A DNA stretch of 64,000 nt, from assembly GCA_012934845.2 (NCBI GenBank), contig WNNJ02000273.1:1-64000 (forward strand). The letters run 5' to 3'. Source of the DNA: Pomphorhynchus laevis (lineage: Eukaryota > Acanthocephala > Palaeacanthocephala > Echinorhynchida > Pomphorhynchidae). The translations under genes were made by a program, and so were the position numbers. How positions within the stretch are numbered: position 1 is the stretch's first letter; each line of letters starts with the position of its first letter. Below are positions 43,381 to 54,329 of the stretch, one piece after another. The notes beneath the pieces are model-generated. The model was not told where the DNA came from and ran no database searches. It saw only the letters and a list, made by a program, of their open reading frames with translations.

Positions 43381-43920
43381 TTAATTAGATATGATAATGC
43401 ATCGATCGCGCGAAGGAACACGATTACGTAGTGGTGGACGGACAGACCTGGTAGCAGTAGCGGCAGAAGAGCAGATAAATGTGGGAATGTCAGGGGTGCT
43501 AAGTGAAGATTTAAGATAGTTTGGATCATGTGTGATAAGAGTGGAGTGTTGAATCGGTTGATCGGAGATGTTACTGGAGATGATTTTGACGGAACGATGT
43601 AAATTATTGATAGGTGATACGGTTGGAGCATGTGTGACAGAAGTGGATTGTTGAATAGGTTGAACGGAGATGTTACTGGAGATAATTTTGAGAGAAGGAT
43701 GTAAATTATTGAGAAGTGTTACGGTATAGGTAGAGTTAGGAGTACGTGAAGAGAAGAAAGAAGTATGATATGCATTTAGATGTGGGGATGAATAGGAAAA
43801 ATGAGGTACGAGATGAAGGCCTTTACTGTTTGGATTGTTAGGAAGATGAAGATTAAAGGAAGTTTTATCCGTAGTTAAAGGAGGAGTGTGTGAGAGAGAA
43901 GTTTCAAGAACGGGTTTCAT
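43381..43920 (-). CDS. ORF1-like protein of LINE A copy 2
   Basis: This 179-residue frame is rich in Ser, Pro, Asn and Thr. It contains an internal duplication of about 36 residues: NNLHPSLKIISSNISVQPIQ and then NNLHRSVKIISSNISDQPIQ. The final stretch PPLRNRVPSRDRCIII leads into the RRM-like part seen in copy 3 (CVIVTNI...). ORF1 proteins of CR1-type LINEs bind the element RNA. The function is inferred only from position and similarity between copies. The duplication is absent from copies 3 and 4 as far as I can see. Confidence 0.5.
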   Translation of the reverse strand: MKPVLETSLSHTPPLTTDKTSFNLHLPNNPNSKGLHLVPHFSYSSPHLNAYHTSFFSSRTPNSTYTVTLLNNLHPSLKIISSNISVQPIQQSTSVTHAPTVSPINNLHRSVKIISSNISDQPIQHSTLITHDPNYLKSSLSTPDIPTFICSSAATATRSVRPPLRNRVPSRDRCIIISN

Positions 43921-43939
43921 AGATGACGAAGGAGTTAGT

Positions 43940-45075
43940 AAGCAAAGTCATAGTTTCTACTTTGAGTGCAATTAAGCGTACAACAAATCAAAATATATAT
44001 GCTTTGTTAGGATACATGGTTTCTTTCAAAATTGAAGTAAAATTAAAAAATCGGTAGACGTGGATATAACATCTTGATTTTATTAGCGTCTTGATATAAC
44101 ATCTTGTCAGGTAGGTATCGAAACTGCGTAGTTTGTTAACTATTACAAGAATTAAATCATCAAATTTTATAAACTTAATCAAAGCAAATGATTAATTAAA
44201 GCAGATGCTTTAATTAACATTCCAGGCTATCGATTGTTGCGAGCCGATCGAATATCCGGTAATCGTGGTATTTGAGCTGTTGCGTACATTTACAGTCATT
44301 TTAATATATCAAACGTGTTATCTCTTTGTGATAAGAATGAGTCGTTTGATTGTTTATGTTTATTATGAGTATGTTCGATCCTCTTCAATCCGAATGAATC
44401 TTGAAATCTTCGACTAATTCTTAAGATCTTTGTGATCAAACAAACACTTTATACAAAATGTTTATATATTATATATTTCTTAAAATATAATAATCTAATT
44501 AGCATGTATGTTTATTTCGCTAGTTTACGAATGAAGCAGAAATATTAACATCGATACAAAGGCAAAAATGACCCAAATAGTAAAAAGCTATAAGGTGAAG
44601 TGTATATGATGATCAAAATGATTAATAATTAGCAATAATAAATAGAGAATGCATAATGTGAATTATCTGTTCCCATGACTTTTACAATGTGCGTAAGGTG
44701 TCTTGGCACGTATAATATTCAGACAGCTTTAGATTACGCAATGATATACAAAACTTACTACAGGAAGATGGCTCGAGTATGCAAAATATTCATGTGTCCA
44801 GATAGCTTGTGATTTCCTTACATCTGAAACTTAAGTAAAAAATTAAAAGATTTGCGCTTCAGTAGATTTGAATTACGTGAAGTAGTTACTCACGGACCCT
44901 GCAATTGAGCGGGAAAACGCAAAAAAAGAAGAAGTAGTTACTAATTTTCGCAAGTCGGAGAACACAAAAATTGTTAATATATAAGCAAAAATACCCTAGT
45001 GATCGGCCGCAAAATTACAGCATAAGCATGAGAGCCGAAACACAAAACGTAGGACTTAATAGTAATAAGGTCTAC
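43940..45075. other. Unassigned intergenic stretch
   Basis: No coding signal is visible. It has an imperfect foldback at about 44187-44222 (TTAATTAAAGCA...TGCTTTAATTAA) and a direct repeat of GAAGTAGTTACT at 44878 and 44931, which may lie in the RTE 3' tail region. Confidence 0.4.
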
Positions 45076-45079
45076 TCAC

Positions 45080-48045
45080 GCTGATCAGGATTCCTCTTCT
45101 TTTTCTTCAGCGTTTATCCCGTATGGTGGCGGGGTCCGCTACTTTTGAATACCTTTTTAACTTCATGCAGTCGGCGGCGTCTATCGGTTGCAGGCCGACG
45201 TCCACTAAATCACGGCTTATAGTGTCAATCCAACGCTGCGTTGGTCTTCCTCTCGGTCACTTTCCTTCCACTTTGAGGTCGAACCCCATCCTTGCCAATG
45301 TGTCTTTATCAGCGCGGAGAACGTGACCGTACTACCGTAATCGAGTTTCGCGTAACTTGTAGCATATCGGCGCTACCAAATTTTGCCCTGAAATCATTGT
45401 TCCGAATATGATCTATACGTGTAATTCCGGCAGTCTATCTCAACATCTTGACATCCATCTTTACGAATCGACGCTCTGCATGTTTGGTCATTGTCCAGCA
45501 TTCGGCGCCATAGATCTCGACGGGTCTAACTACTTTTCTATACACTATTAATATTTTGCGATCTTTAATCTTGGGATCGCACAAGACACCGGTTATTTAT
45601 CGGCACTTCATTCATGCTGCGTTTATTCGAGTCGAAACCTCTGTATGAAGATCGCCGTCTGCTGTAATGGTGGATCCAAGGTATCTGAATGTTTGCGTCC
45701 GAATGAGGTCTTGCTACTTGATTTCGATCGTAAGTTCATTATCGGTGTCCGTCGTTGGATATTCTGTTTTTCGGACGTTGATGCGTAGGCCAAACTGAAT
45801 AAGCCGGGTACTTCATGCCTTAACCTGGTTTTGAAGGTCGTTTTTTCAACAGACGCTACCATAACGTCGTCCGCGTATAGTAATATCAAAGGTATCTGTC
45901 TGTTCAGGTCGTGTGTCACCGCATTAATAACGAGAATGAATAGGACTGATGAAAGTGCCGATCCCAGATCAGCCTCTACGGTGATTGGAAAATCTTTTTA
46001 ACATCCAATTGCTGTACACACGCGACTAGTCAGTCTTTTATATAACTGCCTGACCTACTCAGGAAGGTCTTACGGAATTTTGTGCCATCTCAACGCATAC
46101 CAGATAACCTTGTGTGAAAAGCGATCGAAAGCCTTCTCGAGATCAAGAAAAGTAAAGTGAATGGCTTTTTGTTTTTTCACGGTGTTTCTCAAGACGAAGT
46201 CGTACTGCATGAATAGCGTCAATATTACCACAACTTTTGACGAAACCGCATTAGTTTATATGTTATGATGATTCGAATCCTTGCATTGATTATGTGCTTG
46301 AATAATTTCATGGTGTGCGAGAGGAGACGGATTGGACGGTAGTTTGCGCAGTCAGCTGGGCTTTCCTTTTGTTTCCAAAATTGGTAGTGTTATGCTGCAA
46401 CTCCAATCGACTTCTAAAGTTCGACAGCCAGTTCGACAGCCAGTTCGCCAGATCTAAGCGCTATACCGCGCTTCATTTGTTGCAGCGCATTCTCGATTTC
46501 AATTGCTGTTATGGGTAGAACAAGTCCTTCGACAGACGATACATATGGAGCCGGTGGATGTTCGAACTCTTCGTTTGAAATTTTCATGAAACAATCACGC
46601 TATCTAACCATAACTTTATGCTTTTCGCATAGAACACCGTTATCGTCATTGATCCCGTAAAATTTTTCAGCATGTTGTGTCTTTTGGTGTTTTTCCTATC
46701 AATCCTATATATTTCGCGCTCACATTCACGAGTGTCGAGTTTCTTGTAGAACTCTTCAAACTTCTTAGCCTTTGTTATCGCTACTGCCTTCTTTGTCTCT
46801 CATTTGCCCTAATTATATTTAATCCAATTTCCTGAGGTTTTGTTTGCAAGAAAATCATGGTAACGACGCTACTTTTCTCGGACTTTTGCTTCAACATCTT
46901 CAGTCCACATTCACGTTGTCCTGTCTATTCGTCGTCTGCCGGACTTTGTAGTGCCTAGAATATCTCGAGCTGTTTGCGTTATTAACCCTTTTACTCTTTT
47001 TCAAATATTCTTTACCGATGTTATAGATGTAAGTTGTATGCTGGAGATAACGTCGACTTTTTATCCTTAAATTTCCAAACATTGATGCGAGATCTTCCGT
47101 TTCGTTCTTCGTGGATATGTTACCCAACGTGGTGACAACAGGTCTGTGCTGTGTGGTAATCGTCTCACGTGGAATCGATTTTGTATCGGTTACTAACTTA
47201 AAGTCACAGCGACGAACTAGGATATAGTCGATTTGCGTGGGACTTTGAGAAATGTAGAAGGTAATGAGATGATATATTCGCTTTTGGAACCATGTATTAC
47301 AAATGACCGAATCATGTGAATTAGCGTAATCATGGATCCGATCGCAATCATTGTTTCGTCGTCCGAAGTCTTTTCCGCCATGACACACGTATTCTTTCTT
47401 TGTGCTGCCGACATGTTTGTTCAAATCCCTAGCAATAATAATGATGTCACCCTTCTGTATTTCCGCGGTCTTTCGTCTATCAGCGCCCAAAAAGTGTCTT
47501 TAACTGTCTCATCACAGCCAGTTTGTGGGGCGTATGCGCTGAAAAAGTGTAGTTTGTAGTTATCCTAGACGATGACGATATTCAATAACCGGTCGTCGTA
47601 CCGATGAAATACTGCAATCCTATCTTGGAAACGAGCAGCGACGATAATAACGACACCGTACTGCTTCCTTAGTGTGCCGTAATAAATGCACTTAAAACCA
47701 TAATCAATGTTTTTTGATTTGTTACCCGATCAACGAGTTTCCTGTATTGCACATACGTCGTTCCAGAGCTTCGGCGATTTTAATAGATCGTCTACTCAAC
47801 GACCGATGTTGAGTGTTGCCACACGGAAAATTGTTGTTTTCGTTTTTGGGCTTAATCGGTTGCCCCGCACAGACGCTTTTACTGCAGGGACCCTCAGTGA
47901 TTTGTCAGTCAGGTCGGGCCGCACCTTAGCGCGTCGTTTCCGAGGGACGCCGTGCATGTCATAAAGCCTACCATCAACCCTACTCCTTTCTCAGCACGGG
48001 ATTGGGACCGGCCATGGCGGAGTTAACGCTACTATCAGGATTGAA
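45080..48045 (-). mobile_element. RTE-type LINE, degraded, most of its length
   Basis: Reading right to left: the endonuclease (about 46900-47870), with DVCAIQETRWSGNKS, LHFFSAYAPQTGC, GDIIIIARDLNKHVG and TQIDYILVRR; then RT (about 45600-46700), with PLILLYADDVMVAS; then the C-terminal RTE signature around 45120-45300 (RWIDTISRDLVDVGLQPIDA and VADPA). This is the full RTE order without a separate ORF1. Many stops and shifts are present. The GDLN motif of the nuclease reads ARDLN, so a conserved Gly is lost. Dead copy of clear identity. Confidence 0.88.
46900..47490 (-). pseudogene. APE-type endonuclease domain of the RTE element
   Basis: The 196-residue frame carries KGDIIIIARDLNKHVGSTK, FGRRNNDCDRIHDYANSHD, CNTWFQKR, TQIDYILVRRCDF and TTQHRPVVTTL, the hallmark run of RTE endonucleases. 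The Gly before DLN is replaced by Arg. Upstream parts of the same domain continue to about 47870 in another frame (RWVDDLLKS, AIQETRWSG). In life it would nick target DNA for priming. Confidence 0.82.
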
Positions 48046-48204
48046 AGAGCAAAATATACGAAAGCGATGAAGAATAAATGTAATGTGATTTGATATTGTC
48101 ATAATCGTTAAAAGCATTTCAATATATTGTGTTTATCGTGTCAATAATATGGAACAATGACTAAAATGTAGTTCGACACGGATAATCAATAATTATAAAA
48201 AAAG

Positions 48205-48335
48205 ATTTATTTTTACTGGGCAAATGCGTGTCGGCGCACGCTTAAATAACCACAACAACAAAAAATCTAAATCATGTTTAGACGACGAGAGTCGTCTAAA
48301 GGGAGATTGATGAACGATCAATCTCCCTTAATCAA
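48205..48335 (-). mobile_element. Tiny LINE A 3' scrap with folded-back internal piece
   Basis: Bases 48205-48275 match the LINE A 3' end with its hairpin. Bases 48277-48329 are two hairpins whose shared core GTCGTCTAAAGGGAGATTG derives from a LINE A region that lies about 250 bases further in (compare 48925-48945). The flanks at 48050-48200 and 48340-48650 show nothing recognisable. Confidence 0.8.
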
Positions 48336-48654
48336 GAAAAAGTCCTTCAATTAATTCAGTTGATCATATATAGAAAATAATAACCGTAAACCTTAACACA
48401 AAAATGATGTTAATAAAAGTTTAACATTTCAATAATAGGTTTATTTGTCTGATCATTTTGCTTTAAAGTAATTTTTATTGTTTAATTTGATCAAATGAAA
48501 TTTGATTAAATTAATTATAAATATTAATTTTAAACAATCGTAAACTAAAGAGTTAATATTTGCGTTTGTTTTGACTTTTTCAATATCAGTAATAGTAATA
48601 ATTGTCTTGCTTGAAAATTATTTTAAAATGAACACTCATACTCTATGTAAAAAA

Positions 48655-48705
48655 AAGGATTTATTTTAACGTGGCAAATGCGTGCCAGCGCACGCTTACA
48701 TGACC
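48655..48705 (-). ncRNA. 3' hairpin of LINE A
   Basis: On the element strand the stem GCGTGC/GCACGC with a GCTG loop follows directly after the ORF2 stop position and is followed by CCACGTTAAAATAAATC. The same hairpin is kept at 38163, 40431, 48221, 55118 and 61629. Such 3' stems are recognised by the RT in CR1/L2-type LINEs. Confidence 0.75.
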
Positions 48706-51000
48706 ACAACAAAACAAGACTGTGAATCAGGTGTCGAGAAGGTGTGAACGGAGGAAGGTGTTTGAATGTGATAAAGGAGGGAGCGCGGCGGACGTCGAGA
48801 GGGAGTTGATTCCAGGCGAGTGAGGCGGCGACGAGGAAGGATCGGAGACCGTAGTTGTTGGAGTAATTAGGAACGTGGAGTAAGAGGGTATGACAGGAAC
48901 GAAGCGATAGCGAGGTGGGGCGAGTATCGTCTAAGAAAGGAAGGTTGATGAACGATGGGGAGCCGACAGCGATGAGACGAAAAGTAACGAGAAGAAGGCG
49001 GAGTTTGATGCGGATGTGGATGGTGGGCCAGGAGAGTTGGGCAAAATATGTGGATGTGTGGTCGAAGCGACGGAGACGAAAGAGCACTCGAACGGCGGTG
49101 TTGATTATTCGTTGTAGGGGTAGGATGATGGATTTTGGAGAATTGGCGAAAAGGCTAAGGCAGTAATCGATTTTAGGGAAAAGAAGCGATGAAAGAAGAG
49201 ACATACAAGAACGGAAGTCGATAAGGGGGCGGATACGGCGGATGTCACGGAGAATTAAGTTAGACGAGCGGACCTTGTCACGGACGAAGGGTTTAAGGGA
49301 AAGGTGATCATCGAAATGGAAGCCTAAGAAAGTGAGATTGTGGACTATGGGGATGATCGATGAGGCAAAATATACAGTGGGAGGAGATATGTTTGGTTTA
49401 CGGGGGAGGATCCACATTATTTTGGACTTTTCGGGGTTTAGAACGAGATGGAGATTGGAGAGACGTTTGTAGATAGAAGAAAGACAGTTGGAGGCAGAAA
49501 TGCCGATATCGTGTATGCGATGTGCGGGTGCATGAGCATAGATTAGAATGTCATCGGCGTATTGCATGACGTTAAAGGAGTAAGGTTTGATAAATGGAGA
49601 GAGATCGCCAAGCAAAAGAGAGAAAAGCAGGGGACCTAGGACTGAACCTTGTGGGACCCCGCAAAAAATAGGGATGGGAGGGGAGGATGATGAATTAGAA
49701 CAGACGCGAAAGGAACGGTCGGATAGATATGAGGCGAACCATGCTACGGAGGAGGAAGAAAAGCCGTAATCATAACGAAGGCGAGAAAGGAGGACGGAGT
49801 GGTCGACAATGTCGAAGGCGGAGGAGAGGTCGAGGGAGATGAGAACACTATATAGAGCCTTGTCTCGAGAAATGAGTAAGTCGTTGTACACTTTTATGCA
49901 TGCGATTTCTGTCGAGTGATTAGAGCGGAAAGCGGATTGGAAAGGAGGGTACAGATTGGATGAGGAGAGATAAGCGTTGATTTGTATTAAGATGAGGCGT
50001 TCTAAGAGCTTAGAAAGAGTAGGGAGTAGTGAAATGGGGCGATAGCTAGAAGGAAGGGAGGGGTCGAGCGATTGTTTCTTAAGGAGGGGACGAACGATTG
50101 CGGATTTCCAGTGTGAAGGGAAGATACGACTGCGGATGGACGAGTTAAACAAGGTTGTGAGAAATGGGGATATCGATGAGCATATAGATTTTAATATGTG
50201 AGTAGGCAGGGGATCGGCAGGTGAGGTTTTGTTGGGCAAGGACATGAGGACAGATGATACTTCTGTAGGTGAGACAGGGAGAAGATGAAAGAGTTCCGGA
50301 AGGATGAGAGTAGACTGGGCAGAGTGGGATAGGATGGAGACCGGGGTGTGAGAGAGCAGCGTGGATACTTTAGTCTGGAGAAATGACGAATAATCATTAG
50401 CATTGATGTTGCACGGCGTAGAGGAACGAGCCAGGATTGAGTTAAAAGTATGCCAGAGAGTCTTAGAGTTGAATGAAGTGATGATTTTATGCTGCCAGAA
50501 GGAGTTGCATTTGGTACGTAGTAGGTTGAGATGAGACCGGCGAAGAGCAAGATAGGAATCACGGAAAGACGGAGTGATCGAGCGGAAATCACGTCTGAGA
50601 GAGCGGTGATAGACTCGAAAAGCATGGCGGAGTCGACGCTTTGAGAGTAGGCATTGGATGTCAAACCATGGGGCACGGTGCAAGCGACGGTGTGGGTGAG
50701 ACTTGAAGGGCAAGAGAATATCGAGAGTGGATGTGAGTTCAGAGTCGAAAAGAAAGGCGAGATCGTGAGGAGATGAATATGTTATTGTGGGTAATGATAG
50801 AGACGATTTGAGTAAGGCAGAGCGGAGAAGGGAAAGGTCAAGATTTCTCCAAGGGCGACGTAGGATTGTAGGTGTGTGAGGAGGGGTGTGGTTGCGAGTG
50901 AGATCAAGGGTGATAAGAAAGTGATCGGATAGACCAGGATCAGAGATGGACAGTGAGGTGTAGGCAGCAAAATGATCGGGGACAGCGATGATGTCGAGTG
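48660..51000 (-). CDS. RT and C-terminal region of LINE A ORF2
   Basis: The long uninterrupted frame (843 codons from about 51154) starts in the last endonuclease block (DPGLSDHFLITLDL). It passes the pre-RT helical region (RRLRHAFRVYHRSLRRDF) and carries the RT: VRPLLKK, SYRPISLLPTLSKLLER, SLDLSSAFDIVDHSVLLSRL, GVPQGSVLGPLLFSLLLGD, QYADDILIYA and LNPEKSKIMWI. All catalytic aspartates are present. A C-terminal domain of the CR1/L2 type follows (LFPKIDYCLSLF, RIINTAVRV, RSFLVAASLAWNQLPLDV). In this copy the ancestral stop next to the 3' hairpin is bypassed by a late shift, so the frame runs 10 codons past the element. Confidence 0.9.
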
Positions 51001-51004
51001 CCCC

Positions 51005-51624
51005 ACCAAGTATATGTGTGGGGCAGTGGAGATTAGTTTGTAATTGTAGTTGGATAGAATGTTGATGAAGCGGATGGAATCTGTGGAAGAGGGGCGGTCT
51101 AGGCGGATATTGAAGTCGCCTAGAACGAGTGAAGGGATTGAGGACAAAGAACAATGAGAAAGGAGGTCAGCGAGTTCGGTAAAAAATAAGGCTGTAAGAG
51201 CTGATGAACCAGGACGGTATACAATGGCGAGATCTAGAGTGATCGGGTTAGAATAACGACAAGTGAGCAATTCAAAAGAGCAAGGACTGAAAGGGGGATT
51301 GATTTTGCGAAGAGACGCTGGGTGACGCGCGAATGCGACGATGCTGCCATGATTAGAAGATTTAGAAGGGCATGAGCTGAGGGGGCGGGCGGATTCGACT
51401 AGGGAGCAACCGGCAGAGAGCAGACGGCGAATGGAAAGGTCGTCGGAATCTGAGTGCCAGGATTCGGTGAGGCAGAAGAGATCGATGGATTGCTTGGTGA
51501 ATAGGTTGAGGATAAGATCGGATTTATTGAGAATAGATCTAGTGTTGAGGAGACCGAGGCGGAAACCGTGTGCTGTGGCGAAAGAGTCTAGTGGAGAAGA
51601 CACATAGGAGAGATGGAGCGCCAT
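51005..51624 (-). CDS. APE endonuclease region of LINE A ORF2
   Basis: The frame starts MALHLSYVSSPLDSF at 51624. It carries LLNTRSILNKSDLI, LFCLTESWHSDSDD, NHGSIVAFARH and LVLGDFNIRLDRPS, the LTESW (catalytic Glu) and GDFN (catalytic Asp/Asn) motifs of an apurinic-type endonuclease. The final SDHF motif lies in the RT frame after one shift near 51010. It nicks target DNA for target-primed reverse transcription. The start overlaps the ORF1 end by 37 bases, consistent with termination-reinitiation, as inferred in other LINEs. Confidence 0.85.
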
Positions 51625-52338
51625 CGAATTTTTGGACGGGTGTGGACAACTTGAAAATTTCCGTCTATGTTTCGGATGGCGAGTGATGTTTCGCCGTTTT
51701 CCTCGCGACGGCGTTTTTCGATGCGGGCTGAAGAGATTTGAGCGATTTCAGAAGGGGCGCGATCGGGGAAAATTCGAGTGGTTGAAGATGACATGAGTTT
51801 GAATCGTTGAGAGAGGACAGAAGACGCGTGAGAGCGATGCTTGAAAACAATTTTTAGGAGAGGGGGCTGGGAAGGATTAGATTGAGAAGATTTGTTTAGA
51901 CGGATAAATGCGACAGGAGAAATGTCCTTGAAAAAGAAAGGTTTATCCGCAGGGACAATAGACGAGAGGATGGATCTGAAGGCGGAAACATCGTAGTCTA
52001 GACGTGCTTGTGGAGATAAGGAGTTAGAAGGCGTGATATTAGTGACAATGACGCAACGACATGGAATGGGAAGTGTATATGGTGACAGGGTCGGTGGGTG
52101 GAGAAAGGACATTAGAAACGACGGGGGTAGTTTGAGTTGACGTGTTGGATGTAGATATGTGTTTATTGGAAAGGTTGCATATTAGTTTGTTGGCACAAAA
52201 ACCACATACGAAGTCTTCTTTAGCCTTATTCTTGTCGCAGGTGATTGTTGTCTAGACGCTGCAGTCCTGTATCGAGCACTGTACTTGCAGTTGTCCATAG
52301 TTGGTGTCGGTCTTAGTTGTTTTCTTACGTCCTCCCAT
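51588..52338 (-). CDS. ORF1 protein of LINE A, PHD-like finger and RRM-like part
   Basis: The start Met at 52338 gives MGGRKKTTKTDTNYG. It is followed by a cysteine set (CSIQDC, then TC and VCGFCAN) that looks like a PHD-type zinc finger, as in CR1-clade ORF1 proteins. A Ser/Thr/Pro-rich linker follows, then an RRM-like region (LKIVFKHRSHASSVLSQ, DRAPSEIAQISSARIEKR, NGETSLAIRN). A TAG falls between the finger's two halves and the frame changes once before 52112. It is expected to bind LINE RNA as a chaperone. Similar parts recur at 58300-59000 and 60560-61200. Confidence 0.7.
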
Positions 52339-52345
52339 AAACGAT

Positions 52346-52423
52346 GGTTGCCGTTAATTGTTGTCGTCGATGGTTGTCGTCGATTGTTGTCGTCGATGGT
52401 TGCGTCGATGGTTGTCGTCGATG
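52346..52423. repeat. Short tandem repeat of TTGTCGTCGATGG
   Basis: About six imperfect copies of 12-15 bases (GTTGTCGTCGATG) lie just upstream of LINE A copy 3. Confidence 0.85.
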
Positions 52424-52429
52424 TATATG

Positions 52430-53040
52430 TGTGTAATTTGTGTATTTATGTATTTACTTTAGATCTCAAATGTAAGAGTTTTTAATAACCAAAACTTATT
52501 TTAACTTGTAAAATGTTGAGCCCGGTGAATGGTGATTTTATAGAGAAAGTGATTTTATTGTTTGTCTGAAGATTCAATTATTGTGGTATTTCCTTCAGTG
52601 TTTAACTTTACTCTTTTCTATTGATATAATACAGCAATTAGATATCACAGTTATGTTCAATCGCGTTCGCTAAACCTTCACAGTATATGTATGCGAACGT
52701 TGCTGATATAATATAAGTGATCTATTCGTCTGAATCAATAAATCTGATTACGCTACATAATAGAACAATTTAATTCAATGCTCCTACCGTGGCCCTTCTA
52801 TTAACCTAGATTGAGAGAAATGTACTTATTAGATATTTCCTGGTTCAATTCCTTATCTTTACGCTCTCCACACCAGGGGTGAAATCCGCCACCTGGTGAA
52901 GAGTTCTTTTCCTTGAACTTTCCATATTCGTACTTCTACTTCCTTTCACTAGCAAGCGCCTTATCCTCGTGTTCCTTATCTCCAGTGTCGAATAAGGAAT
53001 ATTTATTGTTCGCTGCTCTTCTATTCATTGATCATCATTT
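52430..53040. other. Unassigned intergenic stretch
   Basis: No coding frame or repeat is recognised here. Confidence 0.45.
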
Positions 53041-53044
53041 ATAA

Positions 53045-54300
53045 ATTTTTGTGTATCAATCTTAAATAAACATGCAACAGATCATTTGATCGTAACAGCT
53101 ACTGTTGCCTTGATCAGCGTGCCTTATCCAAGTGTTGACCATAGCTTTGAATTGGCTCAATGATGACGCAGTCATGATGTCGTGAGGCAATGCGTTCCAC
53201 AACTTTCTCACTCTGCGTGACAATCGCAATACCATTGTCGACCTTCCAATTTGTCTTGCGCGTAACGCGAGTGAATGACCCCTGCGATTTTGTCGGACAT
53301 TCAATTCAACAGATTCACTTGGGTAGCCATCTATCCCCTTTACTATAAACCACATCGCAAACAGATTCAGAACGAGTAGTCTGGCTTGCACTGATATCAT
53401 GCCTATTGAAGTTAAACGATCGCTATAACTCATCATTTTACATCCTCGAACGTGCTTGCTGCCACGACGTAAAATTCTCTCCAGATCCCTCATTTCACCT
53501 CTTGTAGAAGGGAAGATGCCTGGATAGCATATTCGATATGGGGACGAACAAGCGCATTAGATACCCGAGCAAAACACTGAGGAGATATTGACAAGAAGCG
53601 AGTTTTAATCAGATAAATCATCTTCCTTGCTGAACTGCAACGTCTTTCAGTATCCATTCTAGTTTTAAGTGACGATTGTATTAGTATGCCAAGATCACGA
53701 ACCTGATTGGTCGAAATGATACTATATGTCCCGACACTATACAAGGAAGACACAGTGGTCTTGCTGAGACAAATGTGTGAGCACTTAGAAATGTTTAACA
53801 ATACCCCAGTATTAACACTCAATGTATAAACCCTGTCAATGTTACGTTGTAAGCGGATATGGTCATCTGCAGATATGACCTCACACCAGATTTTGAAGTC
53901 ATCAGCAAAGGCTAAACATGGACAATGGAGCTGTGTGAGTAAACTGTTCATAAACATGTTAAACAATAAAGGTCCTAGTATAGAACCCTGAGGAACTCCA
54001 GACATAATTAAATGTGGTGAGGATAGGGTAGTACCAAATCGTACTCTGAAAGATCTGTTAGATAGAAAATATCTAATCCATCCTATAACTGAGCTATTAA
54101 TGCTGTAGCTGGCCACTGTTTGAATGAGGACACTATGGGGAACACGATCAAACGCACGACTAAAATCGAACAGAATAACGTCAACTGCCTTTCCTTGAGA
54201 CATTGATTCAATCCAGGCCTCACGGGCAGACAAAAGGTTGGTAAGGCAAGAACGTCCTTTTGAATCACATCAAGATTGTCATGAAGAATTTTGTTTAGAG
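53045..54300 (-). mobile_element. CR1-like LINE (family B), RT and C-terminus, 5'-truncated
   Basis: The frame 53490-54233 encodes VILFDFSRAFDRVPHSVL, MSGVPQGSILGPLLFN, LAFADDFKIW and QVRDLGILI, i.e. RT blocks with intact catalytic Asp residues. The frame 53062-53493 carries the C-terminal part, ending in RVRKLWNALPHDIMTASS and a stop just before the 3' end. One shift near 53495 separates them, and the 5' end is cut within the RT around 54300. The last sequence GSCLTNLLSAREAWIESM is in a shifted frame. It is distinct from family A and resembles CR1/Perere-type elements. Confidence 0.82.
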
Positions 54301-54329
54301 ATGTAATTTATCTGTTCTGTAGCAGAAAA

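Larger units (their letters stand above)
40412..43935 (-). mobile_element. LINE family A, copy 2 (ORF1 plus degraded ORF2)
   Basis: This copy reaches further 5' than copy 1. It includes degraded RT (about 40900-42500), a small part of the endonuclease and ORF1 (about 42930-43925). Roughly 500 bases of the endonuclease are missing compared with the copy at 48655. An insertion made of two hairpins interrupts it at 41937-42017. ORF2 is badly decayed, more so than copies 1 and 3, so this is an older insertion. Confidence 0.85.
48655..52340 (-). mobile_element. LINE family A, copy 3, best preserved
   Basis: This CR1/L2-like non-LTR element has ORF1 (about 51588-52338) and ORF2 with an APE endonuclease (51005-51624) and RT (48660-51000). 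It ends in a very short 3' UTR with the hairpin GCGTGC-GCTG-GCACGC and AAAATAAATC. ORF1 and the ORF2 start overlap by 37 bases. Damage is slight: a nonsense codon and a shift in ORF1, one shift between endonuclease and RT, and one near the ORF2 end. The 5' UTR with its tandem monomers is not included, so it is slightly 5'-truncated. Confidence 0.9.
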
